The notes under the pieces: generated by a model | The model's input: only the letters and a program-made list of their open reading frames with translations | Databases searched by the model: none | What the model was told of the DNA's origin: nothing | NCBI RefSeq assembly: GCF_050908995.1 | Contig: NC_135119.1 | Location: 25,387,001 to 25,451,000, forward strand | Source: Andrena cerasifolii | Lineage: Eukaryota > Arthropoda > Insecta > Hymenoptera > Andrenidae | DNA length: 64,000 nucleotides | Direction of reading: 5' to 3' | Made by a program: the position numbers and the translations under genes | Shown: in pieces, positions 33,301 through 46,093 of the stretch | Position numbering within the stretch: the first letter of the stretch is position 1 | Layout: each line of letters opens with the position of its first letter

Positions 33301-36300
33301 TCCGTGTTTACAGCCCCGCGGTAGTGCAGCGCTTCGACGCGCTGCATTACAATCTTTAATGATCCTCTCATGAAACGGTGTATCAGATTCAGCTGCGCGA
33401 CACGGTGTAAATTAAATTGCGTAAGCAATAATTGCAGTAAACAATTGTAGCTTAAGGTACTACTAACACAGTCGCTGGGAATTGTGTGTATGGTTAAATT
33501 AAATTTTACCGAGCTCCGCGAAATAATACGATGCGAAGTAACGGCAGCTCTTTCCAGTTCTTATACATAATACCTACCAAGAGTCATGGGAGTATATAAA
33601 ACCACGATACAGAACGACCATAATCCAAGGCGATGTGGTCAAAGATGGTCAGAGATGAATGAACATCGTAATCGTTCCTTTTTCCATCTCGTGCCGCAGG
33701 AAGCGAGAACGCTGTAACCGACAAGGACGTGGTTTCAGAATTATCGGACGAGGATATGCGCCGGAAATTTGGCGGCAGATTTGAATTCCCCCGGCGGCCG
33801 GAGCGAGCGGCAAGGCCGGCCCAGCGTCCTTGGCGATCGTACCTGTGAACGCGGCCGAGAAAATTCTGTTATTTCAATTTTTACGAGGGCAGAGATGATG
33901 CAGCGGTTGATCGTGGGTCTGTCCGGAAAAAAAAAACACGGAATCGCGGGCGGGAAAACAAGTTCGAAAGCTACCCAGGAATTTTTCGATCGCCCCGTCA
34001 ACGAAAAGGAACGCGACGAAATGGAACGCGGACGCGCGATCATCGATTTCGTGCCCATGGGACTCCGTCGAATACGCGGCCTCTTCCGCTCGAGCAGCGG
34101 CAAGAGAATACGCGACGGCTCCCAGTGTTGTGATCAAAACAAAACTTTTTTCTAACCCCGTGCCCCCCCTTCTTCTCTTTTTCCAAGCATCGATTCGTTT
34201 CGTGGAAAACGAAGGCCGGTTTTTTGCCAATCCGGAGACGCCAGGTGTGTAATAGGGGGAGCGATACAAAATAAAGCTCGACGGGATTATGGTTCTCTGA
34301 ATCGGCCATTAGTAATCTAGAGGAGTCTCCGCGGATTGCGGTTACGATAAAGAGCCATGTTCTTCCCGCTGTGGAAACGGAATAAATGGAAAAAAAAGGG
34401 AACGATACATCGTAAAATAAAATGAAGATCATGGTACTACTGACGTGTTTACACTCCGATGTCGAGACATCGTGGCGTACTATAAATAAACGGCTGCATT
34501 GGCGTCGCCAGTGTAAGAGCCTCCTCGGTTTCTGGCTCGCAGGAATGGAGAACTGTAACTGACGGTCCATCTGCACATTAAGATTAGATCTATTTGCGAT
34601 CGATATTTAGTGCTTAATCGATCGTTAAATTTACCTATTGGAAAAAGGGTTTCCACAGAGCGTTTCATTTGTAACGGTAAAAGTATCCTTGAACAGACGA
34701 TACGTAGTTTGATTAGTACAATGAAATAGAAAATGTTTTTTTTTTAGGTTAGTTCAAGCTAACGATCTTAGATTTAAGTGTATGAGTACTTATTTCATTG
34801 AAACCTATAATGGAAACCACATTTCCTGAATCTGGGGATTGTAATAAAGACTTATTATAATTATTATTATTCGACTCGTAAATATCAAAGAGTGCACCTT
34901 TTTCGCGTCATTGCGATTTCTTCCGAAAACCGGGAATTTAACAGCGTTGCAGGAAAATTCGGCGTCGACTTGGGCACACGTTTTTTTGCAATACATATTT
35001 CGCCCGGCGATCTAACGCAGAGTATTCGCGCAGCCGGACAGCGTGTTCCACTAATAACGTATGGCAAAAAAAGAATTTGGTGCGATCTCGAAACGCCTCA
35101 ATGTCATCGCGGTCGACATCTTCAAGATCAACTTTACCGAGCCGTTGGGCGCGTGGTTTACTCCGTCGTTCCTTTCATAACCCCTCGCGCGGAATCACGT
35201 GATATTTCCACGACGAAAGTCGGAGGAAAAACATTTCTGATAGTAATTGCATTTCGTGCAAGCTAGATAACCCGCGAGCTTCTTTCGTAACAAAGATTCA
35301 ACTAATCGGGCAGTCCGCAGAAAAGTGTCGATACGAGTCACGTTTCTTAAGGTCCGTCTAGCAGCGAGCAGGGTGACATTTAATTGCTTCGCGGTGGGGC
35401 AAAAAAAGGGAACACACTCGCAAGAAAGTACAGTTTATACGCATACGTCAAGCTTCAGCAGCAACGAATTAACGCTTCGCATACGCTTCGCGCAAACTTT
35501 AAGCTACACCCGTATGTGATTAGAGGTTAGAATTACAGTGCACGGTGTCGTCCCTTTGGAAACCTTCAATCGTTCGACCGTGCAGTCAATGCAATCAATC
35601 ACTGATACGCAGAAAAATGTATTCAGTGCACGCACACTTTCCCTAGCCTCTTATCTAAACTCCTCTGACGCAAGTCGCAGCAATTTTCGACTTCTACCCG
35701 ATCCTCGGTTTCCTTAAGCCCGCGCAACACAATAAGACCTACACCCTACCCTATCGACTTCCCCACAGAGCCACGAAACGTCAAACAACCGTATCTATCT
35801 CGAACACTGTGACCACTAACTATGCTAACTACGTGCAGTGATTTACGATCAGCCTGTCGCAATTACACGCTGTCGCAGCGGTTCCCACCTGGTGCTCCGC
35901 GATACGAAGTTTAGGCTTTCGAGAAAAATTATCTTATAAAAAATTACCTAATTTTTTATATTATTAAAAGAAAAACTAATTGAGATTCGGGGTTTCGCGA
36001 AATTCCGGTGGGTTTGGAATGGTTCCGTGGGAAAATTGAATTGTGAATCGCTACGCTATTGGAATCTCCCCAAACCTAAAACGAATCAAATTCCTTTCAC
36101 TAATGCATTTAAACTTTCGAGTCTCGAGTAAATGAAAATAATCGCTTCAGCAAAAAGCGACGTCGAGTCAGACTTCGGATCGAGGTAATCCCCAATCCCG
36201 TTTCCGAATCGCACGTTGCGTTCTGGATCTCGAGGACCGCCGCCAATGGAGCGTATCCGCAATTATTGCGTCAGCTATCGCGGGGCCGCGCCGCCGGTGA

Positions 36301-36649
36301 TTGGCCGGTCCCGAAGAGCGGGAAATCCCCGTTGAAACCTGCTTCTTCCGCGCTGTCCGTCCCCGCGGTTCTCCCGTTGACGTCTTTCGCGTCACCGAGC
36401 CTGGCGACCCCGACTTCGTCAGAGACATTTCGGCGACCGGCGATCAGTATCGCGCAGCGCTACACCGCCGCGACGTCGCTGTACATCTGCTCGCAAGTAT
36501 TCTGGCCCCTGCGGGACCGGGCGACGCGATTCGCTATCCACGCACCGTCGGACGATACCTGGTGACCGCGATAACTTTCCGAACGCTGCGTTCTTCGGAC
36601 CGACTGCACACCGTCGTTTTGAAAACCGAGCGACCGTACGGGGGAGGCC
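33301..36649. other. Gene-free stretch upstream of the ETS gene
   Basis: Rich in CpG and in overlapping open frames on both strands (33741-34576, 36168-36890). None carries a recognisable motif. It probably includes promoter and 5' UTR sequence of the ETS gene. Confidence 0.4.
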
Positions 36650-39600
36650 ATGGATCCATTCGACGGCTACGACAGGACCGACTTGTCGGAGGTGAGGTAT
36701 AGCCTTGCTTGTTTACGCGGTTTCGGTTACGTTCCGTTCGTGCGCACGATTGTTCGAGTTCACACTCGGGCCGCAATACTCGCGCGATCCGCGACCATTT
36801 CACATGCCCATTTTAACCACGCGCCTCGCTGGCGTTCCGTAATAACTTTCTACGAAAACGGGAATGTTGCTTTTGGAGTGACAGTCGAATGAGGAAATGG
36901 AACGTGTAACCGATGGGGGCTTTGATCTTGGGTAATCTTTATTGTCGAATGTTGTTCGTAGGAAGTTAGTCTTAATACTCGTAACGTTTAATATCCTCGT
37001 GGTTTTTGGTGTTTGGTTAGCGGAGTCGGAAAGAGTAAATTAATCGCTGGCCAATTAGTAGCCAGTGGTAGCGGACGGAGGAGGACATATGTTCGCGGGG
37101 CAGACAATAGTCGCAAATGTTGGAAAGTATGCTGACACGTGACGCTCAACTATGAATCTTAATCTGTTTCTCGACGGTGGCATATAAGACCAGGAGCTCG
37201 AATAAAAGTCCCTGCCAAGAAGTCGGCAGTAAATCGGTGCAGAGCCCGTTCACATTTTTCCGACTTGTTTACGCCGGCGGTGCCGCGTGACGTTCGCGAA
37301 AAAGAAAAAGCGAACGGCCCGTTTCGGTCCATACGAGAATTCAGTAGCGCCACTGCTGCGTCAAAACAAACGCGTCCACGCGTAAAAGGCCCGTATCTGT
37401 GGCAATCTGTTTCCCGATATATTAAACGCAGGAATTCGACTCGAAGGATATCGTATTCCAGCGATCGAATAACAAGCTCGCGAGCTGTAATTATATCGTA
37501 AAATACTTGGCCCTTTGTATTGTAATTTCCCCCGTGGTTAAACGAAATGCAGAATACCTTAACTGTTGACGAGGTGCGTCGAATGGTAGCCAATTAAAAT
37601 GTTTGTGGGAACAATTTATTCTCCTCGCTGTGCCGCGATTACCCCCGCCGTTGCTGACGCGAAAAGGAAAAAGGATCGATTACGGAAATTAGCCGGGGCG
37701 GAGATAAGCTTCCGCGGATTTAGTTGTTACTAAATAAAATTCGTGTGTGTTAATTCGCCAATCAGGAGTCATTTACTGTGCGCTTGGCTTCGCCTAAGCA
37801 ACGTAACGCTTGACGTAAAAAAAAGGCAATTACGTTCGAAAGAAGCAACGGTCCGTGGTTATTTATTGCGAATTGCCGATACCTGTTCTGTACAGATATT
37901 CCACTTACTTATAATCGCGCGGCGTAAATACTGTGTCTGTATGTGCGCACACGAGCGTCGGGTATAGCATTGCAACGATCTCCTTTTTTTTTCTCTCTCT
38001 TCTTCGTCGCGCTGAAAGAGAGGCAAAACGCTCGAAGTCGCCGGCAAGGTCATTAACGTAGAAGCTCGACTTCGTTTCGGATTTGTTTGTCATAGGATAC
38101 GTTTCGGTTGCAGGTGTACCCATCGTTTGCGAGCCTCAACGACGAAGATGACCACTTTTTATTGGACATGGACTCGCTGGTGGCGAGAAAAAGCAACGCT
38201 CTGACGACGCGCAGCTACGAGCCGGCGCGAAAAAAGTGTAGCTTCGGTAATGACCGCGATGTGTTTGTTGAAACTTATTAACATTTCCAGGTCATTGTAT
38301 TTAGTAATACTGTCGCAGTGTAAATACTGTGTCAATGCGAGAGATAGTATACTACGTCGATGTGCTCGCCACGGTAGAGCTGGCCGAGTACTTGAAATAC
38401 GAGTCGAGTAGAACTCGATTGGTGAATAGATGTAACTTCTTTAGAGTGCTCGAATAACTCGAGTACTGGTATCGGAATAGATCGACTTGTTTTGGGATAC
38501 TCGGGGTGTTCGGGTACTCAACTTCGCTTGAGTAGTACTCAAAGTAATTAACTCCACTTGGGTACTCAAAGTACACGAGTTTATTTGAGAACTCAAAGTA
38601 TTGAACTCCATTCGAGTACTCGAAATATTCAACTCTGTTTGAGTACTCAAAGTAATCAACTCAACTCCGCTCGAGTACTCAAAGTAATCAACTCAACTCC
38701 ACTTGCGTACTGGAAGTAATCAACTCAACTCCACTTGAGTACTCGAGGTATTCAACTTCGCTCGAGTACTCAAAGTAATCAACTCAACTCCGTTCGAGTA
38801 TTCAAAGAAATCAACTCAACTCCACATGAGTACTCGAGGTATTCAACTCAACTCCACTTGCGTACTGGAAGTAATCAACTCAACTCCACTTGAGTACTCG
38901 AGGTATTCAACTCCGCTCGAATATTCAAAGCAATCAACTCAACTCCGTTCGAGTACTCAAAGAAATCAACTCAACTCCGTTCGAGTACTCAAAGAAATCA
39001 ACTCAACTCCACTTGAGTACTCGAGGTATTCAACTGAACTCCGTTCGAGTACTCAAAGAAATCAACTCAACTCCGTTCGAGTACTCAAAGAAATCAACTC
39101 AACTCCGTTCGAGTACTCAAAGAAATCAACTCAACTCCGTTCGAGTACTCAAAGAAATCAACTCAACTCCGTTCGAGTACTCAAAGAAATCAACTCAACT
39201 CCACTTGAGTACTCGAGGTAATCAACTGAACTCCGTTCGAGTACTCAAAGAAATCAACTCAACTCCACTTGAGTACTCGAGGTAATCAACTGAACTCCGT
39301 TCGAGTTCTCAAAGAAATCAACTCAACTCCGCTCGAGTACTCAAAGTAATCAACTTAACTCCTCTCGAGTACTCAAAGTAATCAACTCAACTCCGCTCGA
39401 GTACTCAAAGTAATTAATTCAATTCTGCTCGGGTACTCAAAGTAATCAACTCAACTTCCCTTGAGTACTCAAAGAAACCAACTCAACTCCATTCGCGAAC
39501 TCAAACTATTCAACCCCGCTTGAGTATTCGAGCTCTTAACTCCGTTTGAGTCACCAAATCCGATTTAGCTTCCCTCGTCTTTCCAATGTATTCGGATTTA

Positions 39601-40843
39601 GCTCTGGTTCTCGCTACAATTCCCATTCACGAAACGTCATTTCACTTCGCTCCTATCACACCCCTCCCCTCCATTAGCTTCGCCCATTAATCTTGTCATG
39701 TCATCACGTGGCCAACAGGTGAGGAGAACAATGAAATTGACGGCACCGGCTGGTCAGACAAGCCCGTCAGAGACTGGTGTCAAGAGGAGACGATAAATTG
39801 GCTGATGTCCGCGGCGTCTTACATCGGCCAGCCGTACAGTATGATCCAGCACAGTCTGGCGGTGCCTGGAAACGAGCTGGTCACCTTCAGCAGAGGCGAT
39901 TTTATCAATCACGACTCCATATACGGAGATCGTCTCTATGACCTACTCCACTCTCAGCATATCTCGAATTTACGTATGTATCTGTCAGCTACGCGGCGCG
40001 CTGATAACAAATGTAACAGTAACCGAATATGTAGCGGAGCATCTCGCTAAATAAACATCGGCTTAACTAAGCAACGTTATTTCTCCTCCACCAATTCAAT
40101 CTCGATTAAAGAGAATTGCCCGCTCCCGGCATCAAAACGAATAACTCTGATTGCAGTTCCATCATTCGACACCATACACCCCCATTCCGAGGACGAATAC
40201 GCGCGGATCAATTCCAGCAATGCATCAGGTAGTGAGTCCACTGGATTTCGATTATATAAACGGAAAGGCATCGCCTCCGATTCACCCCTCTATTTAATCC
40301 TCCCGCTTTTGCAGACGCAGAATCGGACAACAGTATTGAAGTCTCCACCAAACGACCACCGGGCAGGCCGCGAGTATTAAAGCCAAAGAAGAATTGTGAG
40401 TAGCACCGAAGCTATTCTAAATAACTCGTCGCGCACATTCGGCTAACGTTACGTAACTCCGCTTTCAGCCACTAGCCAGGGAAAGCTTTGGGAGTTTATT
40501 AGGGACTTATTGCGCAACCGAGAGACGTGCCCCAGTTTAATCTGCTGGGAAGATTATTCGCAGGCGAAATTCCGGTTCGTCAAGAGCGACGAAGTCGCGA
40601 AACGATGGGGCTCGCGGAAGGGAAACACTAAGATGACGTACGAGAAACTCAGCCGCGCCATGAGGTACTTAACCGCAACCGCTTATCTAATTCGCATCTG
40701 TAATTGATTTAACGCTTGTCGATCCTTCCAGGTATTACTACAAAAGCAAAATCTTCCAACCCGTGCTCGGCCGAAGGTTGGTCTACCAGTTTGGGCCCAA
40801 CGCGAAGGGCTGGCAGACGGACAACCCAAATTTCCGGCATTAA
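36650..40843 (+). CDS. ETS transcription factor, ESE/ELF3-EHF-like (Pointed domain, AT-hook, ETS domain)
   Basis: Exons 36650-36691, 38114-38246, 39719-39973, 40315-40395, 40469-40664 and 40732-40843 keep phase and encode 272 residues. After an acidic N-terminus, residues about 73-135 form a SAM/Pointed domain (RDWCQEETINWLMSAAS to YDLLHSQ). Residues about 145-170 are a basic linker with an AT-hook (RPPGRPRVLKPKK). Residues about 172-265 are the ETS DNA-binding domain (KLWEFIRDLL, MTYEKLSRAMRYYYKSKI, GRRLVYQFGPNAKGW). Pointed plus AT-hook plus a C-terminal ETS domain ending in LVYxFG is the ESE layout of ELF3, ELF5 and EHF, epithelial regulators in vertebrates. The total length is close to ELF5 (265). 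SPDEF and GABPA types fit worse. An upstream non-coding or short coding exon may exist. No orthologue comes to mind among the Drosophila ETS genes. Confidence 0.85.
36692..38113 (+). other. Intron 1 of the ETS gene
   Basis: 1.4 kb of CpG-rich sequence with long overlapping open frames on both strands (largest 37159-37593 on -). None is recognisable, so it is treated as intron. Confidence 0.5.
38383..39555. repeat. 32-bp minisatellite in intron 2 of the ETS gene
   Basis: A tandem array of a 32-bp unit of the form CAACTCAACTCCGTTCGAGT followed by ACTCAAAGAAAT, with variants (CACTTGAGTACTCGAGGTAT, CGCTCGAG). Spacing is regular in the 38640-39480 core. The first 250 bp are degenerate. A higher-order mix of two unit types is visible. 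Frames crossing it are repeat artefacts. Confidence 0.9.
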
Positions 40844-42814
40844 ATCATTCGCCGTGGGCTTCCGGGATCCCGTGGATCCCTTCGGAGTCATTGTAAAAAT
40901 TGTATAGAAACCCGAGGACAATAATTGTGATCAATCGCCAGGTCCATCTGCGCAGGATGCTTTTGGGGATTTGTACAGGGAGAGATTGCCGATCATCATT
41001 TTTACCGACGCGTTTTGTTAATGTTTCGACGAAGAAATACCGAGTATCTTGATAACGCAAAGATACGTCGAACGACGGCTCGATTAAAAACATTAAAAGA
41101 CTAGGAAGAAAAGATCTAGTATTATAGACGTTGTACGCCAACTAGATTTAAACAACAAAGACAGTGCGAATGAGTGAAAAGTGTTTCTTGTATGGATGTT
41201 TGAATTTGAATGAGAGAGCGAGAGATACAAAGTGCGAATCGATCTTAGCTCCGTAAGATTTTCCCATAGTTTATTCGATTTTAAGCATGATCGTTTACTT
41301 ATGTAAAAGTATACATATTAATCAAGAAAGGCAATAATTCTCGTCATTTACAATCAAATAAATTTGCTATTATTCTTTTTTTTTTATATATATCACAGAG
41401 TTGTGTCTTTATATATCCTTAGTTCGGTGAGCGCGCGGATAACCTTTTCAGCGGACCCTCGGTAAAATGAGACGCGGGCCACTTTTAAGAGCGAACTAAA
41501 TTCTAAATTACAAGTAAGAAACGATACGGTGTAATATTAGAAGTGTTTCTCCTAGACGAATCTTAAAGACCCTAAGCAAAGATAGGTAAACTGTTGTGTC
41601 GTTTGCTCGCCAACCTGCGGAAGCTGGAATATCAGATCGACTTCGTGTCCTGTTAACTGTAAAATTCGTTAACAAGAGTCGGTAGCTAGATACTTATCCT
41701 ACGAAGTAGCGCATGCAAGAAAGCTGGCGGATATATAATCGAATCTCAGGGAACTTCGGACGATTTCGTTACCTGTTCAAGTATTTAAATATCGAAGATG
41801 TATAGTATATAATATCGTGGTCGGTGAGATGCACAAGCGAGAGGCATGCATATATTAGATTTAAATTGATTTGTCGATGTTCCTTAGTTGGGTTGCACTT
41901 AACTTGAGCGAACTCGATTATCGTTGTTCTCGCGGCAGAGCCGTAATAAATGTACCGGGCTGTGCGTGCACTCCGTCAGCTTTGGAACACGTTACAACCT
42001 TCGAGCAGTCTCGTTATCCAAATCGATCGAGTATACATACAGCCGCGCGTACTTGAACGTTTGTTTTCTACCGCCGCCGATAACCGTTTAAAAAATTCGA
42101 CGGAACCGTGAAACGAAACGCTATCGCCAACTATTCCCAGAAACACCTAGCTTCTCGAAGCGTTCGCTGTTACCTTAATTACAAATGTAAATTTAACGGC
42201 TATCGAAAGGCACGAATCGTAAACAACCGCTATCTCGAAGCACTTAACATTCGCGACGTTAATGCGGAAAGAAATGTGCGTGCATGCTTGTATAAAACAA
42301 CTTATCGAAGTAACGGGCGTGATCTTTGGTCATAAAGTATACCGTAAGGCAACGTAACAGAAGGACCTTAAGATTGTTTACACCCATTTATCCATTGCGG
42401 GGGACGAGAGGCTTACGATGCACGCGATTATACGGTGATTCCTACGTTCTTAAAGGGCTTCAAAAATGTAAATCGTAGTGTCTTAAAAAATACGAGTACG
42501 GGCTGCTCTATGCTACAGTTTCTGAGCCGCGTTCCTACGGTAATTTCCAATGATAGTCATCAACGGTGTTGCGACCAGCAAGCTGCTCTGGACCCTATGT
42601 TCTTGGTGTTTGGCACTTACGTCTATTGTATGGACTTCGAAGCGAGCATTGAGGACTTATTCCAAGTAGTAAACTTGGCTAGTGTTTTTTATATGGATCG
42701 TGATAATAAGTCCTCTAATGTCCCTGACGTGTCTGCGACAGATTAACTTACCGCTTAAGATCTCCCCTGTGGAAAGAAGCGCTTGTAATTATTTGCGAAC
42801 CCTCCACTAGATTT
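40844..42814. other. Stretch between the ETS gene and Prmt3
   Basis: The left part is likely ETS 3' UTR. A plus-strand frame at 42435-42746 (103 codons) has no recognised motif and is not called. The missing last exon of Prmt3 could lie here on the minus strand. Confidence 0.4.
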
Positions 42815-44720
42815 TTAAAAGATTTTATTGCAATTACCCTCGGTAATGCTGATTGGTTCGCTCAGCGAAAATACTGTTTGCTTCCAATGCGTCGGGGTTG
42901 AGTTGGGTCCCGTGCTGAAATGGACTGGATTGTCCAGGTCAAAGAAGATATCGAAGTAGCCAACGATCGCGGTCAGCGATCCTGTCTTCTTCACTTTCAG
43001 CTCGAACGGCGACGAGAAGTTCACGCAGTCCTTCACCACTTTGTATAAATCGAACGCTTGGATTTCGACGGTGCTCGTTATCAGTTCATCAGCGTCGCAG
43101 ATTTCTATGCTTGGCTCGCGAACAACTTCTGCTTTCATGCAGCTCATCTTGAAACCGTACACGTTCGACCAGTAATCGATGAGCTCCACGTATCTTCCTA
43201 TAAAAAGAGTAGTATTAATTTTTCGCCGCATCGGAAGATATCCTTCCTGTGGAATCTATCGATACATAAGTCGCACGCACTGGTATCTCCGCTCCCAACG
43301 ATACTAAGCGTACACCTGTTGGGGAGAAGCGTTCCACCAGGTGCTAAGTAATGATCCCTCGCATATATGACAGTGTCCAGCATGCCCTCGAACAAGAGGA
43401 AGTAGCCCATCCATTCCGACACAATTGCATCTACTTTCTCTTCGTCGAGATTAATATCCTCCAGGCGACCTTTCTTCAAAGTGATAATATCACTCAAATT
43501 GTTCTCCCTGTCGTGCGAGAGAAATGATCTTGTTAGGCATACGGAAGTACGGGAAACCAGAGTTGGGCGTCATTCGAGTAAATTTTTACCTCACTATGTC
43601 GATAGCATGACAAATTACATCTGACTGGTCAACACTGATAACTTTCCGGCATCCAGTTTTCGCTGCGAACATAGACAGGATGCCAGTTCCACAGCCGACG
43701 TCCAGCACCACAGAGTTACTAAATCTATTCGCGTTCATCAATAACGCATCACGATAGCTTTCTGTTCGTATTTTGTCCTGTAGAAAAATAATACTTATAG
43801 TCTGCGAGTTTCGATTAAGGGGAATAGGCAGTCGAAAAATCGATTTGTTTTTATTTCATTTTCCGAAAGTATTATCTTTTCTGAATAAAATGCCGCTTGT
43901 CCCTTTAAAGAAGAATCTGCTTATTTACCGTTAGCATCTCGTGATGAATGGCGAAATGGCTGTACGTATTGAAGTAGCTTTTGTCGACGTTGCAATTGGA
44001 GTTGCCAGAGGGAACGACAGTGTTGTTCTCATCCGAATCGTCATCCAGCACGAGCTTCCGTGCCTTCTCTGTCATTTCATCTATTTGCTGTGAATGCGAT
44101 TCATTAGACAGGTTTATCGCCTACCGCAGAGACATTAAACTTCACGCACGTATACCTGTTTTGCTAAGAAGCACGCCAACTCACGGTGCTCCAACTGTGC
44201 TCGCAGCGTTTGTATCGTCCTTTGCAATTCAGCGAAGTGTGCTTCGGACAACGTGACACAGCCATTCTCCGAGTTTACTGTATACGCTATAGGCTTCGTC
44301 GTCTTCTCTTCCAAGTCCTCGATATCTTTAAACGAACAAGTACAAAATTAACGTATTAACTCGACAATGGAATCTTCACTGCTTATCTGCGTAGTTACCA
44401 AACATCAGCCAGGGATCATCTTCTATAATAGGCCTCAAGTACTCGTCGCTCTCCCACGTCTTTATATTCAATGCGTTCAGCTGATCGGGCAGAACGTTCT
44501 TTTGTCTGATGAAATTGATCAATTTGATATAGGAATAAGTGTCGAGAGAGTGTCTCGCTATAAAGTTCTTCAAGTCGAATCTGTGCGAGGTCACGAGGTG
44601 CTCCAGCGCGGTGGGAAAGTTGCTTGTAACTTCGTTGCAAAAAAGGCACGGTATCGATTCAAAATCCTCCGTGATCTCGTCCCAGTCGTCTCCGCTGTCG
44701 TCATCGCTCCTTCCGTCCAT
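42815..44720 (-). CDS. Prmt3: Protein arginine N-methyltransferase 3 (PRMT3)
   Basis: Exons 44720-44399, 44325-44156, 44087-43929, 43777-43590, 43507-43281 and 43197-42815 keep phase and give 482 residues; human PRMT3 has 531. The N-terminal zinc finger reads CLFC...H...H (PCLFCNEV, LEHLVTSHRF). A coiled segment follows (LQRTIQTLRAQLEHRELAC). The methyltransferase core has the SAM-binding VLDVGCGTG, the double-E loop SEWMGYFLLFEGMLD and the THW loop (THWKQTVF). PRMT3 makes asymmetric dimethylarginine, mainly on ribosomal protein S2 (uS5), in the cytoplasm. As written, the frame ends ITEGNCNKIF, about 28 residues short of the family's last beta strands. A donor at GAGG|GTAATT (exon end 42838) suggests one more small exon further left, which I did not find. 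The start is the first ATG after an in-frame stop. Confidence 0.9.
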
Positions 44721-44935
44721 CTCGCACTCGTAGTCGGTCTTCGATGGAACGGCTGCAGATTAACGGGCATTAACTCTCGGAAGACAAATGGTGGATATGG
44801 TCGCGTAAGACGAACGCAGAGTCAGTTTGACCCATAGCAACATTTCTATGGTAAATGGGTTTCACGAAAAAATTGAATATAAAATGAATTAATCCCACAT
44901 AAATAGGTAATAAAAAAATACATAAAAAAAAACAT

Positions 44936-45031
44936 TCACGTACATTCGATACATAAAATAGGTGTATCTCCTGTATGATTTTTACAAATAATGCTACTGC
45001 AATTTAGGCATCTTACACTATACTTTGCCAT
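44936..45031 (-). pseudogene. Relic of a piggyBac-type transposase C-terminus (cysteine-rich domain)
   Basis: A 31-residue frame ends at a stop with spacing C-x2-C-x4-C-x2-H-x7-C-x2-C (VRCLNCSSIICKNH, then LCIEC). That pattern resembles the zinc-binding tail of piggyBac transposases. The sequence immediately upstream has stops and no catalytic core. The nearby TTTGACCC and GGGTCATTTTGATCC motifs could be old termini. Short, so tentative. Confidence 0.35.
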
Positions 45032-46093
45032 CGCCGTCACAAATGTAACATCGTGATCGACTTTATCAGAGTTGGATCAAAATGACCCTGCATTCGTTGT
45101 ACGAGGGTTAAAAAACAGCCCCCCAGCTGTACCATATTCGTAACACTGAAGTGAAAAATTAACAACAGAAGATCGTTCGTTTCAATGCAAACAACATTCC
45201 TTACTCGATCTTTGCATACACGAAACATGTTTTAAGTGATCTTTAAGTTAAATTAACACTCTGAAATTCGAATGAGTACCAGAAGATCCAGAGACTTAAT
45301 CGAAAAATATAAATGTGAAGTATTAGTTTTGTGAGTACTCGAGAGTTTAAAAAGGAAATTTTGATTCGTACCTTGTTCTGTCATTCTGCGGCTAGTTGCT
45401 CCGAATAATAAGTAATGACTATTGCGATCGAAACGGAAGCGTGTAAATTCCGTGAAGGTTAGAGATCCGCGCTGGTTCGACTCATTTGTGCACGTGCTGC
45501 GGCAGGCAAAGCCCCTCTCGCTTAATGTCAAATCTGGTATTATATATCACATCGCGCATTGACCAATAAAAACCTTCTATTCGTATAGGTGGTCCCCAAA
45601 CTATGTAGAATTTAATGTTTATTGATTCCACTCGACTCTCGAGTACACTTGACCCTTTAAACTTTTCTTTCTTCGTCCACGGCCCCCTCCCCCCTTCCCC
45701 CGATCCTGCAAGAAAACTGGAGCACAAAGGAAATTTTTTTCGCTCGTCTCGCTGATTATTCACGGATAGGTAATCAAATAAAGGGAATGTCCCTGAAAAA
45801 GTATCGCTCTCTTTTCTTTGAGAATTTAAGAGAGCCGATGTTGCTAAAAAAGGAATTAATTCGCCAGTGTTCTTTTAAAGGGAACGATTAAGATCGGGGA
45901 CAAATATTTCCACAAGGACTTTCAGATTTTCAAGGGGTTTCTGAAGCGGGACACTGTTGTACCCAAAGCTGGTAACAACAAATGAAAATTCGCTCATTGG
46001 AAGGAAATAAACCGATTACAGATACGCGGTAGTTACACGTCGCGTTCAGTTCCATTGCCAGAGCATTTAATTTGCGACATTTGACAAGTGAAA
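45032..46093. other. Intergenic stretch between Prmt3 and the F-box gene
   Basis: No gene is supported. The two genes are divergently transcribed, so both promoters are expected between 44721 and 46093. Confidence 0.4.

Noticed and set aside
33741..34576. Overlapping frames of 120-178 codons on both strands
   Set aside because: No motif, no splice continuity, and similar lengths on both strands, as expected of CpG-rich non-coding DNA.
37159..37593. A 144-codon minus-strand frame in ETS intron 1
   Set aside because: No recognisable motif, opposite strand to the gene, and an equally open frame on the other strand.
38826..39285. Two overlapping 131-codon plus-strand frames (NQLNSVRVLKEINSTPLEYS repeats)
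   Set aside because: They are translations of the 32-bp repeat in different frames. The 32-bp unit cycles through frames and no splice context supports coding.
38383..39555. Regular 32-bp repeats that resemble a CRISPR array
   Set aside because: Units are directly adjacent with no unique spacers, and the array sits in an intron of an animal gene. It is a minisatellite.
42435..42746. A 103-codon plus-strand frame between the ETS gene and Prmt3
   Set aside because: No family resemblance and no splice partners seen. Kept only as a note in the gap entry.
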